Positions 11,826 through 24,900 of a stretch of DNA of 64,000 nucleotides are shown here, piece after piece. Under the pieces are notes generated by a model. It worked only from the letters and a program-made list of their open reading frames with translations. It had not been told where the DNA came from and ran no database searches. The translations under genes were made by a program, and so were the position numbers. The stretch is from Haliclona indistincta. Its lineage: Eukaryota > Porifera > Demospongiae > Haplosclerida > Chalinidae. The DNA lies in contig OZ024788.1 in the NCBI GenBank assembly GCA_964017065.1, positions 4,232,887 through 4,296,886 on the forward strand. Direction: 5' to 3'. The stretch's first letter is position 1, and the number at the start of each line of letters is the position of its first letter.

Positions 11826-12903
11826 AGCGGGCGACCACGGTGAAATCAGTGAAATTTTTTTAGACCACGGTCCATGATAACGTTCAGAGAGTGATCTTTG
11901 CTGACGTGACACAGGATTTTTGTCTACATCGTCCTCCTCGTCATGTATCACAGCAGTCCATGCTCATTAGTTGGTACTTGCAGAAAATGGTTCATTAGCT
12001 GTTGTTGCACTCCGGTTTACAACTACATGTAAGTCAAAAAATTACGGATAAAAGGTAGCTCAAGATACTTACTGTGTACGAGGACCCTTGATTTCTAAAG
12101 CGTTATGCCAGAGGCTCGGAGCATCTACTAATCACATTTTGCTGACATCATGAATAGAAGTTTAGAAGCACGTATGTATGCACATGCAGTAAGTCTGTTC
12201 AACAGTATGAGTTGATTGTATCCTATGATCATCATCCTCAATGCACTCAACATTCAGACATTATACTGTCACTTTAGCCTAGTGTATGAGATCAAAGGAC
12301 AAACAGTGAACAGAACTAGCATCATACTATACTGTTTCTTGTAGTATTGCAGGATTTATGACTGATTGTCAAAGATATATTGTCCTGAGTGTGTGCACAT
12401 GTAGACCTCTCATCAGTTTCAAGCTGTTCCCAGAGGGGACACTTACTACACAAGGCACTGACAGGACCGAGACAATTCACTACTATAGAAAGTATTGTTA
12501 TAGAAAGCTTGAGTGAGAGAGAGAGCACTGAATTCTAGGAGTGCATTTCCAACAGAAATAGCCCTGGGTATCAGGCTAATGACTGCTGCAGTGAATGCAC
12601 GAGAAAGATTTCAATCTTGCTTGAATACACAAAAACTGAACATCCATGACTTGAAGGAGTCTTAAGACAGGGACAGTCTACACTTAGTCTGACTAGATAG
12701 TGATATTTTTCTTAGCAGGAGATGATAATATCAAAATTTTATTAGCTCAATGCACACATGGTTCAGCTATTGCTTAGTGAAATGAAAAGTGCATGTGTAA
12801 AAAAACAAAAATTAAATAGAGTTATGGAGTAAGTTAGGATGTATCAAAGTAAGGGAGCTAGTGTTACACAACTATAAGTATAATATTTATCATTATCTTC
12901 TTT

Positions 12904-15900
12904 TCAGTCTAATTCTTCATCACACTTCATGGATTTCAAAGATTTTTGCTCAGCATCTGTTGTTGCTGTTCGTTTTCTTAGTTCACATTTTTCTCTTTCT
13001 ATACTTGCTAGAATTGGTAGTACAAGCTTCAAGCTCTTATCTTGACTTTCTGCTTCTTCTCCTAAAGAGAGTGATCTATAGTCCTCACTATTCTGCTCAT
13101 CGATTTCTGTTAGATGGTTATAAGAGGTCGGCACATCCACTGGTTCTAGCTGAGGTAATGAACGAAGAGGACTGAAAAATTTATGAAGTATATCTTCAAT
13201 TTGTTCATCATGCTTCACTGATTGGAGCTCAGCACACGGTCTCGACTCCAAAGCTCTTCTCTCATTTTCTTGTGACTGCAGCTGTTGTTTTCTTAGCTCA
13301 CATTTTGCTCTTTGCATGTGCACTATTATTGATAGCACAAGCTTCAGGTTCTCATCGTAATCTTCAGCTTCAACGTCACTCTCCTCATCTTCCTCTGCTA
13401 CGAATTGACTAGAGGTCGGTATGTCTGTTGGAACTAGCTGAGAGAATTCTTGATTCGATGTCAATGAACGAAGAGGACTGAAAAATTTATGAAGTACATC
13501 TTCAAGTTGTTCTTTGGTAACTAAAAAATTTATCAGTTCAATGCTGTTGATAGCTCGTACAACATGGTCAAAAGCTAAATCTGTTAGAATTATGCGTTCA
13601 TTGTATTTCACAATCTTCAATGAGTGAATTTGCTCCAGAGCACTAACCAGTTCATTCAATTTATACGCATTTAAAGAAACTTTGTACCAGCAGAAACTCT
13701 CAAGATTGGTGCTTTGACGTAAACTAGTACAGAAGTCGCTAAAATTCAAATCTGACATTCGGGTGCAATACTTCATAAACAGTATGTTGACGAGAGTGCT
13801 GATATTTGGCAAGACAAGAGAGGGTATTAATGATGCACTTCCTACGCCCTGTAGCCAGACCGATTTAAGTGATGGACAGTGTAGTTCTGGTATAGATACC
13901 ACAGCTGGTAACTCGCCTTTAGCCTTATATGTGTTTACCACAAGTGCTTGTAGTGATGTAGTAAGTTTTAGTAGATTATCAAGCATTGGAAAAATTTGTT
14001 TTATACTCTCAAGCTTCATGGGGTAAAGAGCAAGACCTTCTAAGGACGGAAAGAGTTTTGACAATGAGCGACCAAGTTCTGCTGTTGCATCTTCTTGATG
14101 TATGTCTGCTAACCAAATCCATGTGACCCTCCCATATGAAGATTTGTTTGAAGCAAACCTGTCAAAATGTTGCACAAATTTGTCCAATAATGAAATGCTC
14201 TCTAATTCAAGACTCCATAGTGATGTTGGATCACTGTTAGCAACACACCAGGCAGTGACAAAGCATTCTAGTGGATTAGTAATAGTGGGAATAATGTTTT
14301 CGTTAGCGAAAAGTCGTGTAGTGAGCTCATGAGACTGAGTTTCAAACAATACCTGAAAGAAATATGGATTGCATTTCTTTCTGTTCATAGTGGCAGCCAC
14401 TAACGAAGCAATATCAACGTCAAAAAATTCAAGTGCTGTAGCAATTTTAAGACCAAGATTATCTCCGTCAGGTAACATATTGTCTGCTGCTTTAAGAGAC
14501 TTATTCAATAGCTCAATAGGAACCAAAGAGAGCTTAGTGAGACCAGACAGAAAGTAAAGAGCTGGCCAAAAATAACCTGTAGTTATTCCATCCCTAACAA
14601 GTGTGTCAAGAGGAAACAGGCTCGTCTCATTAACCAGTCTAACTATATCCTCTGAACCCATTCTAGACCAATGCAAGGCGGCCAAATATTCCTGTAGGGT
14701 CAGGTGTAAAAAGCAGTAAGACACTGTGCTACCAAAAATTAACTCCTCTTCTGCACTTTGCATCAGACCCATATGATCACATGGAATGCTATCAAATATG
14801 AACAGTTTCTTCTCCAAACCCTCTGCTGCTAACTGGGACAGCTTCCAAAATTGTTTCTGTACTTCCGAGTGCATGTCCGACAATTCAGTAATTTTTCTTT
14901 TACCCTCACTGTAGACCGGGTGATCATTGATGTAGCGAATCAATGAGCTGAGTAGTACGTCTGTGTAGAGCTGTGTCAGTGTAGTGGGAGCATAGGCTTT
15001 GCCTTTGTTCTTAGTCCATTTCTCAATGTACAAACCAGTGATTATAGCGCATTGAAGAGGAATATACATAATGGAGGACACAAATGGGTTCGACTCTAAG
15101 TAAGATTTAAAGTCGGCCAATACTTCGGGGTGATTTTGGCATGCTATTTCCAAATACGATTTTATATCATCGTCATTGAAGCCAACCACCTCTATGTGTT
15201 GATCAATGCTTTCTCTAAATTCACAACACAAGCTATCGCTGGCTAGCGGTCGACTGGTTATCATAATCGTTGCTCTAGGCAGGCACTCGTCGCCTATCAG
15301 TAGTTGATTTATTACGTTATCATCAGTTCTATGATCTTCCGATAACTCGTCGTATCCTTCCAGAATCAAAAAAACACCTTTACCCTCTACGGATTTCACA
15401 TGACTCAAAACCTCCTGTTTGATGGTATCGTCATCATGATAAAAAAGATCAGACAAGTTATTTGCTTCTCGAACTCTCTTTTTACGCAATTGCAGCATTA
15501 GGACAATATCGCTATCTTGCAGCATCTTGCCCTCTGCCCATTGGCGGCATAGCTCCCATGAAAGCATCGTTTTTCCTATTCCCGGGCTACCTTCTACCAA
15601 AATATGTCGTACTACAGACTGATCCTCACTTCTACCAATGTCCTCCATCTCTATTGGTCTTCTTTTATTTTTTATTGTAGAGATGTCTCCATACAGCTTC
15701 AACAAAAGACATTCGGATTTGAATTCATCGTCTTTCTCCTTCTCTTCATTGCTGACCAGGTTGAGGTGAATAAACTGTTTTGGTCGCACTTTAACTACCT
15801 TTTCTTTAAGTATCGGTACTTTGTTGATGTAGAGGTACTTAAGGTAGTCAATGTACTTCTGGACGGCAGGAGAGTGTGGAACAGCAGCAGATAAAATAGT

Positions 15901-18900
15901 GGGAGGGGGAGCAGTTTGATCTGAGAGAGGATGAAATAGAGGGTTGAGTGCAAAATATTGAAGCAGATGTGCTTTATAATTCGAAGTAAGGAACTATTAT
16001 GTACACCTATGAATACAGTCTGAAACCATATTGGATCAAAATTTCTACGAGTCTATGTTTATGGCGTCTAGTTTTGACGTGAATTATAGTTTTAGCTGTG
16101 TTTACTGCTCTTTCTTGCTACGGAGAGTGTTTAGCATGGAGAAAGTCGCTGCAATAAGCCTATAAATAATTGGAGGTAAGTCGATGCTGCTATAGTTTAG
16201 TATTAATTATATAACCGTTTTTAATGGTGACCGCTATTTGTAACAGATTTCTAGCAATGCTGAAAAATATATAGTTAGAGAGTCTAAATTGATTGAAGTG
16301 CTACAAAACCAACTTAATCACAATGCAGTGTTACCCTACTTATAACAATTTGCATAATCTAATAATAGAGACAAGTATATTAATAATAATAATTATAATT
16401 ATTATAATTATATGTTATTTAGAGAATGGAGTTAACCACATAGTGGGGTGGGCGGGCTATGTAACTGCCTCACTCTCAAAAGCAAATACCCATCGGGTAT
16501 GAAGCCAGTCTACGGGCACGTGACCGTCATACTCACGCATGCGCGGTGAGCAGGTACGATCACGCTGTACGAGAAGCTAGCTGGTCGTGTCTACTGCGTT
16601 CGCGTTTGTGCACTACTGATCTCCGTTCTACCGGTTAGCCCAATGGACAAAGACAGAGCAGGCTCGTCAAAGGATCCCGACGGTACCATCGACGACTCTG
16701 GTGGGAAGCTCCTGTCCGAGGACCTCGTAAAAGCGATCCAGGAGGCCGTGCACGCCGAGATCGCGAAGGTTGTCCCTGCACCCTCTCACCCCCCTGCTCC
16801 CCTCGGTTCATCGGCGTCAGGTACGGACCTGTTTTCACTGCATGCCTTGTTCATATTAGCGTGTGTACGCGGGGCTCGGGAGGGAGCCCGCAGGCCCCTC
16901 CCACCTCGGTTGTCCGCCCGCCGGCGGTATTTCTCACACTCACACTCGCTCCCTGGCCCCCCTTTCTCCTCTTCCTCGTGTCTTCCTCCTTCTCTCTCTC
17001 CCCTGGTGTCCGCGCCCTTGTGTAGTGGATTCCCGCCGCATGCCGGGTCACCATACTCCATCCGAAGGCCCACTAGCACTGGCCTCTGCTTATCAAGCAG
17101 CCTAGCCTCGTACCCAGGCCTATTGAGGAGAAGAGTTAAGGCCTGGTATCTACTGTTTGCGCATGCGCGGGTAGCGTTGGAATTCCACCGCCGCCGGTTA
17201 TCATCGTACATGTTTGCAGTACGTGATGAATATTTATCGATTTTCTTAGCAGTTCGTGAAGCTCTCCTGTTTGCAATCTACTCTGATGACTGTATTGTAT
17301 CGTCTTTTCTTGAAGCTCTATCACAATAGCAGAAGTACAATTTAACAATTGAGTGCTGCTGGTAGCGGAAACGAGCGACATCGATCGACAATAGCAGCGT
17401 GAAATGTCACGCGATTAAGCACTATCGCGTATGCAGGCTCATCACAAAGTTATTCGCCGAATCCAGAGCTAGAGCTGACGATCAAGCTGCTTCTTAGCCA
17501 GTTGTTTATAGGCTTAATAACTTAGGTGTGGCAGAGGTGTGGCCAGAATAACTGCTACCATGTTTTCATGACGCAATCGGAATATTTTACTGTAAAATAC
17601 ACGGATATTTAGCGCATGCGCAAGCAGTAGATACCAGGCGCTTATTTCTTGTCCCCTAGCGCCTGGGTACGAGGCTACAAGTAGCCCCTCTCTCCTGCTC
17701 TCTTCCCTCTCTCTCCTTGCTTTCTCGCTCTCTCTTCCTCTCTCTCTCTCTCCTATTCAGGTATCCTTCTCTTGGTCTTCCTTCTCCTCTCCCCCCTCTT
17801 TTGTTCTCTTGGTCTTCGTAGGTGACCCTTGCCGCACGCAGGGTCACCATACTTCAAATAAGGCCCGCTGGCCTTTACTCATCACGCAATCAGTGAGCCC
17901 GCACGGCTCGGGAGATGAGAGCCCCTCCCCACTCACCACTGTTCGGGTGGTCTACCTCAGCTCACAACCCCCCTCTGGATTTCCTCTCATTCAAACACCT
18001 CTATCCGGTGCCCGCTGGCCTGCTCAGGCAGGGGGGGCTGTGAGCTACCAAAAGGAGGCCTGCCAGGCTCCCACATCCTGCCTGCAATCTAACTTACACT
18101 ATGGCAGGTGCCCCTTCTAAGGGTTTGGTAGTGGCGGTGCCGACGGTGGGCTTAGTTGTATTCCCAACCCGTTCTTACGGCCCCTCCCTTATTTCCCAAC
18201 AGGTGCACCTCTGAGCCCACCAGTACCCGCTGTCATCATTCCGCCCGCTGTGCCGCCAGCTTCCTCCATCTCTGGGGTCCCTCTCTTCTCTGTGGCGGGA
18301 TCATCACCTGCTGCTACGTCCCTCCCGCTAACCCCAGGTTGCAGTAGCACAGGTGGTTCACTACCCACCTGGTCTATGCCTTCCTTGGCATCCCTAATCT
18401 CGGCGGCGGCAGCCGTCCCGCCTCCCCCCACCGCAGCTCTGTTGACAATCTCCCCTTCGCTGCCCATAATCCCAGCCAAAGTAATGTCCAAGATAAAGCA
18501 TGGGGACTACATTGACTTTAAGGAGCTACTGGGGGACAATATCTCCCTACTGGAGAAGCTGCAAGAGGTGGGGAACGCCCACATGACCCCACTGACAGCG
18601 ATTAGTACTGCCTCAAAGCTGCGTTCAGTCAAGGACCCACTCTCCTGGGCGTATTGCTTCCTGGGTTTCATCGCCGCCAAAGTGGAGGTTCCCCAGGCCA
18701 GAGAACTGGCTGCTTACGGCCAGCTCGTCATCCACATGGCAAGGAAACATGGAGGGAGGGGCTGGTTGGCCTATGACACCTTGTTTCGCCAGCAGAGGGC
18801 CGCTGGATCCCTCCTCCCGTGGACGGACATAAACGCGTCGCTAATGGCGGCTACAGTTCTAGGATCTGGCGGCGAGTCTTCAACTGGGAAGGTGTGCTCC

Positions 18901-21900
18901 CTCTGTGCTGGCTCAGACCACGTCCAATCAGAGTGCGCACTGAATCTCTTGCACAATGACCAGCTCCTGCCCCCTACCTCATGTTCATCCTCAGCGGGTT
19001 CATCCTCAGCGAGCTCCTCCTCTTCTAACCTTAAGCCACCTAACCGCCGCTATACTCCTTATCCGGGAGCATCAGCGAGCGACAAAGCTGATAATCGCTG
19101 CCGTCGCTTCAACCGGGGTGCATGCTCAGCGAACCCTTGTCGGTTCGAGCACAACTGTTCCTTCTGCAATGGTCCACACATGGTGGTTAGCTGCCCAAGG
19201 TTGGAGCAACACAGGCCGGCTAAGCCGAAGGATGGACCCCCCTCAATCAAATAGCGACATGTGCTAGCCAACGGGAGGCATGAAGTTCCCGCACTTTGCC
19301 AGCAGTATTCCCAGGCAACCATATAACCCCCTATTTTGTTCAAACATACTGTTTAACCATGAACAATAGTTGTTGTTGCTGCCCGCTGGCACCAAACTGT
19401 TAATTCACCTTGGTGCTGCATGTTGTTGATGATGTCTATTATCGTTGTTATTGACGCCGCGACGTCTAGTGATGATATTTTCTCGGCCCCACAGGGGCGG
19501 CGGCTGTCACCCAAGGGAGGGGCTACCGGTACAGGGACGACCTGCTAGAGCTGGAGGCCTCATCCTTGGGGGCGCAACCATGTTCATCCAGTGCTCAGCA
19601 GCCTCGCTACAGGCAGGCGTGGGAGCTGTACCTGCCCTCTCACCCGGACCAGCGCTTTGCAGCCTACCTCCGCAGGGGGCTGTCAGAAGGGTTTAGGATC
19701 GGTTTCGACTACTCAAGACCCCTCAAGCCAGCCAGAGGCAACATGAGCTCAGTGCGGGCCCACCAGGAGGTCGTCACGAGCTACTTAAATGCAGAGGTAG
19801 CCGCTGGGAGAATGAGAGAAGTAGACAGCTCCTTTGCAGCACACAAAAGCCCAGTTGGCATTATCCCCAAGCCTCATCAGCCCGGAAAGTTCCGGCTGAT
19901 TGTGGACCTGTCGGCACCAGAGGGACGAAGTGTAAATGATGGAGTGAGTACGGACCTATGTTCCCTCTCGTATGCCACAGTCTACAAGGCAGTGGAGTTG
20001 GTGCGGAAGAACGGCAATAGCTGCATGATGGCAAAAATTGATCTTCTCAGTGCCTATCGCCACGTACCAGAGCACCCTTGCGACCAGCCTCTCCTGTGTA
20101 TAGAGTGGCTGGGCAGGTGTTATGCCGATCAGGCCCTGCCATTCGGCCTTCGGTCTGCTCCAAAGATTTTTACTGCTGTGGCTGACGCTCTGTCGTGGGC
20201 AATGGTGTGCGAAGGCCTTGGCGACTTTATTCACTACCTAGATGACTTCTTCTTCTGCGGTTCCTCCGCTGGGACCGATTGCGCAGCCACATTACAGAAG
20301 GCTGTGGCGGTATGTGAGGCACTCGGTCTCCCTACTGCCCCATCCAAAGTGGGAGGCCCGGCAACGTCTATCACCTTTCTGGGTATTGTAATAGACTCTG
20401 CTGCCGAAGAGATCAGACTCCCACTAGCCAAGCTCCGCAAGCTGAGGGCTACCTTGGGGAGGTGGCTACAGAAGAGCACAGCCACCAAAAGAGACCTGCA
20501 ATCGCTCATTGGCCAGCTGAACCATGCAGCCTCTGTGGTCCGACCAGGCAGATCCTTTATCAGACGGCTGATAGAGGCAATGAAGATTCCGAGGAGACCG
20601 TGGCACCCAGTCAAACTCAACCTGGGTTGTAGGGCGGACATCGCCTGGTGGTATTCCTACATATCCAGCTGGAATGGAGTCAATATGTTTCCGCCGAAAG
20701 TCTCTGGTCCTACTGTTTTGTCTGATGCGTCGGGCTCATGGGGCGCTCACCTTACCGTCCGAAGAATGGTTCCAGCTACAATGGCCCCCTGCTGGCAGTC
20801 TCTGCACATCGCAGCGAACGAGCTGCTACCGGTTGTCCTGAGTGCAGCGTTATGGGGTGGGTCGTGGACCGGCAGCTCAATTCTGTTTCGCTCTGATAAC
20901 CAGACGGTTATTTTTGATTTAGAGCACAGGTCCTCCTCAGATGCTCACATGGCACATCTGCTCAGAACACTCTTCTTCTTTGAGGCCAAGTACCAGTTCT
21001 CTGTCAGAGCAGAACATATCCCGGGGAAAGACAATAAAGCAGCAGATGCCTTGTCTCGGGGTAACCTGCCGTCCTTTTTCTCTCTCCACCCTCAGGCCCC
21101 GTCCTGCCCAACACCCATTCCGGCGACTCTAACAGAGCTCCTGATGAATCCCACACTGTCGTGGACATCTCAACGCTGGAGGGATCTGTTCGGGACCTTT
21201 TCACGCAGGGGCTCGCCAAGAATTCAATAAGATCCTATTCCTCAGCCCAGAAGAGGTACCTTTCTTTCTGTGACTTGTACAACCTCTCTCCCATTCCAGT
21301 GTCCGAGCATGTTGTGTGTCTTTTCTCGGCCTTCCTGGCTCACCAGGGGCTTCGTGCACAGACCATCTCAGCTTATCTTTCAGGTGTGCGCCACCTGCAA
21401 GTCTCTGCGGGCATAGAGGCGCCGAGCAGGGCATCATGGCCTCGTTTCCAGTACGTGCTAAAAGGGATCATGCGGTCGCAGACGGAAGGCTCACGACGCA
21501 GACTACCTATCACTCCAGTTATTCTGAAGAAGCTGCATTTTATTTGGGAGGGCAGCGCTGATATGCACTTCGACAGTCGCCTGCTGTGGGCTGCCTGTAC
21601 TGTTGGCTTCTTCGGATTTATGCGATCGGGTGAATTCACCTGTCAGTCAGCCAGTAGTGAGCCACCAATTCCGGTCTCAGCGGTCTCAGTGGACTCTCAC
21701 ACTTCTCCATCCTTGGTTAGGATCTTTCTAAAGAAGGCCAAGTCAGATCCTTTCGGGAAAGGCGTTTTCATTTTCCTGGGTAAATGCGACTCGTCGTTAT
21801 GCCCAGTGGCAGCAGTTTTCAGCTATCTAGCAGTACGTCCCCCTGGAGAAGGTTCTTTGTTTGTCTGGAAAGACGGTTCACCGCTGCTAAGGGAGCAATT

Positions 21901-24900
21901 TGTGCGCCACGTCAAGCAAGCTCTTCGCTCAGCAGGCATTGACGAGAGTTGCTATTCTGGGCATAGCTTCAGAATAGGCGCCGCGACCGCGGCAGCTATG
22001 GCCGGGGTCTCGGCAGATGTGATAAAAATGCTAGGCCGATGGGAGTCTGACGCTTACCGGCTGTATGTCCGCACCCCCCGAGAGACGTTGGCATCTATCT
22101 CTAGGCTCATCACCTGAATTGTCTGTTGTGACCTTGCACCTGTTGTACCATGTAAGCTGTAGAAACACACACACGCTACTTTACTTGTTTTGTGTGACTG
22201 TGAGTAATAATTTCTTCTGGGCTTAAAAAAAAAAATCTAATAGTACAAATGGTGTTATGCATAATCATAATCCATAGCAAGCGGGGTCCCACCCTCGAAA
22301 GTGGAACACATATGGTCGAACCAGAAGGATATGTCGTAGGGAAGTATCCCGCTAGAGTAGAGAGAATCTGTCTAGAGTCTCTTGGGTGGTCTTGGGCACG
22401 CTGAAGCTCCGCCTTCATGGACCGCCTACCAAAATAGGCATACCCGTGGGTGGGGCGTGAGGTGTGACCACGCCCCTCGGGCACACTTCCAATCGTAAGG
22501 TGGGCAGTGTGGGTTAATTCCCCCATCGGGTCGGGTCTGCCACCAGTTAAAGGGAACGGTAAGTGGTTAAATGTTATTTAGAGCGCAGCTTTGAATGGAG
22601 TTAACCACATAGTGGGGTGGGCGGGCTATGTAACTGCCTCACTCTCAAAAGCAAATACCCATCGGAATGAAGCCAGTCTACGGGCACGTGACCGTCATAC
22701 TCACGCATGTGCGGTGAGTAGGTACGATCACGCTGTACGAGAAGCTAGCTGGTCGTGTCTACTGCGTTCTCCCTCCGTCCCCCCTCTATCCAGGAAAACT
22801 CTCCGCCAGTGTGTACACCTGGCGTGATGGCGTGGGCACGCTGAAGCTCCGCCTTCACGGACCGCCTACCAAAATAGGCGTACCCGTGGGCGGGGCGTGA
22901 GGTGTGACCACGCCCCTCGGGCACACTTCCCATCGTAAGGTGGGCAGTGTGGGTTAATTCCCCCATCGGGTCGGGTCTGCCACCAGTTAAAGGGAACGGT
23001 AAGTGGTTAAGTTAGGATAATAAACAGCACAGTGAATTCCCATTTTAATGAACAGACTTCACGAAACCCTCGGCGTGTTGCACATTGTAGAGTTAGCTCC
23101 TTAGTTATGGTTTGCAGAAGGAGCTTTGCAGCAGAGCTAAAACCAAACCAGCTTGCTATTGAAATTGCACTGCTAACCTGAAGACAGCAAAGTGCTGACC
23201 TCTTGCTGACCACAAGGACAAGGTGTGTCAAGTGGGCGTGACCGTGAACACTGAGTAGGTAGCCATTGCTCTTGGCCTTGATAGGCTTTTTCTTGAGATG
23301 TCTACGCACCCCCAGAGCTGTCTTGCAGTTTAGATGGAATCTACAAGTACCTAGGTAGTCAACTATGGGCGCTTTTGTCGTCAGAGAGGTCAAAGACGGC
23401 CGTCATGCAAGGTGAGCCAGCCATAACTCGAGAACAAAAGCACTTTAGCAAAATCCACGAGTCACATTGCAAGCCATTGTCATGCTAAGCCTGTTCATAC
23501 ATTTACCTAGTTTCAGAAGTGAGCGATGGTCTCTGCAGCTCGATGGACAGAATGAACGACAAAGCAAGTACCGTAACCCTCGCGCATGCGCCGAGGGTTA
23601 AAAATTCCTTTTAGTAATCTACCTTACTAAGAATCAGTACATCACTCACCTAGTGCTTCTGTGATACTATCAGCAACATATCTCAGTGCAGGATGATCAT
23701 TTACTGCCTCACATAGCGTTCTCACTACTTCTGCTGCTTTGGGGACAGACTTCATTGTAACTTCCACTGCATTCAGTATTTTTGTGGCCAAGTCCATATT
23801 ATTGGTATTAGTAGTCGTTGAGAGTATGTTCTTATCATCTTCACTGATCAATCCTTTAGAGTAGAAGACTGCTATCAGGCTAAATGGACTACTTGACATT
23901 GCCCTCATTAGTTGATCAAAGTGTGCACGGAACACTTCATAAACAGCAGAGTTGTCATCAGCAACTGCAGACAGACTCAATAAAATTAATGACCATTGAA
24001 CAGCTAAACTTTCATTCATACCTTTCCCTGGTCCGGGATTCTTTTCTACATCGCCCGACAGCATAAGCTTGGTCCTACTAACCACACATTTAGAGTAAAG
24101 AGCTGGTATCATTTGAGCTGCTCTCAGATGATTAGTAGTTTTGCTATCAGCACCTAAGAGACACTCCATCATTGCAATAGTAATAATTATCATCATCACT
24201 CACTTGTCATGAAGACATCTGGATTCACTAATGATAAAGTGACTGATTGAACGCAGTATTTTTGAATTGTATCACCTGAGAGCATCAGCTGGATTTCTTT
24301 AACCAAGCCTACATATGAAGCACATTATTTAATGTTTTACATCGCTTATAATGGATATTCTATACCAAATGATATAATTATTCCCATCAAGTAGAGTACT
24401 GGTATGAATAGTGTTCGATATGTCATTCCTCTCATGTGAGCAAAGAACACATCCAGTTCATATCCAGTAGCAACAGCAACTGTGAAGTACAAGACGATAG
24501 AGAGTTTTAGTTAGCCGTTCATGCCAAACGGCTGAACGTCAACGGCTGGTTCAGTGACGTCACCACTTATCTTTTAACTTGTGTACACGTGAAGAAGGCA
24601 ATCTAGTTGTGTACGTATACATTTTGTAGGCACACGTAAAACACACAAAAACAGAAACCAAAAGCATGTGCCTTTGTGCTAGCTTATAACTAACGTGCAG
24701 GAAAGCTAGACGAGAGAAGCGAGAAGTCTTTGAAAACCATACTGGAAAACCAGGTGCCAGCCGTTGTAAATGGGAAAATTGAACGCGAGGCTGGGGTTAA
24801 CAGTGGATCACGTGCTAATTTGTGACATCAGCATTGCCAGACGTTTACCGTTAGTGCAAATAAACGTGTAACTAAAACTCTCTAATGCTAACTATCAAAC

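Larger units (their letters stand above)
10440..12530 (-). pseudogene. Duplicated 3' exons of TMEM175-like gene, unit 2
   Basis: The terminal exon near 10,440-10,640 aligns with those at 1,726, 26,076 and 34,853. The transmembrane exon near 11,045-11,098 and the exon near 11,310-11,380 are also kept. The terminal-exon frame is damaged: the region equivalent to DEEEEED reads differently, and no continuous frame through to the stop is visible. The unit is preceded on the minus strand by NLR-2 sequence at 12,904. Confidence 0.55.
16412..23010 (+). mobile_element. Apparently complete DIRS-order (PAT/Ngaro-type) tyrosine-recombinase retrotransposon
   Basis: The element has split direct repeats in the order A1 (16,412-16,601), internal genes, B1 (22,393-22,570), A2 (22,571-22,769), B2 (22,833-23,010). 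This A1...B1-A2-B2 layout is the hallmark of PAT- and Ngaro-type elements, which integrate through a tyrosine recombinase and leave no target duplication. The plus strand encodes gag with a CCCH finger, RT-RNase H and a tyrosine recombinase, all without internal stops. No methyltransferase domain was recognised. It lies antisense to NLR-2 in intron 6. The paired repeats are nearly identical, suggesting a young insertion. Confidence 0.88.

Noticed and set aside
15462..15894. Plus-strand ORFs opposite NACHT exons
   Set aside because: Shadows of conserved minus-strand coding sequence that recur at matching places in the paralogues.
16786..17329. ORFs inside the gag intron on both strands
   Set aside because: C/T-rich intronic and MITE sequence without domains; the continuous gag model by splicing explains the region better.
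16400..23020. Target-site duplication for the large retrotransposon
   Set aside because: None found, and none is expected for recombinase-integrated elements.
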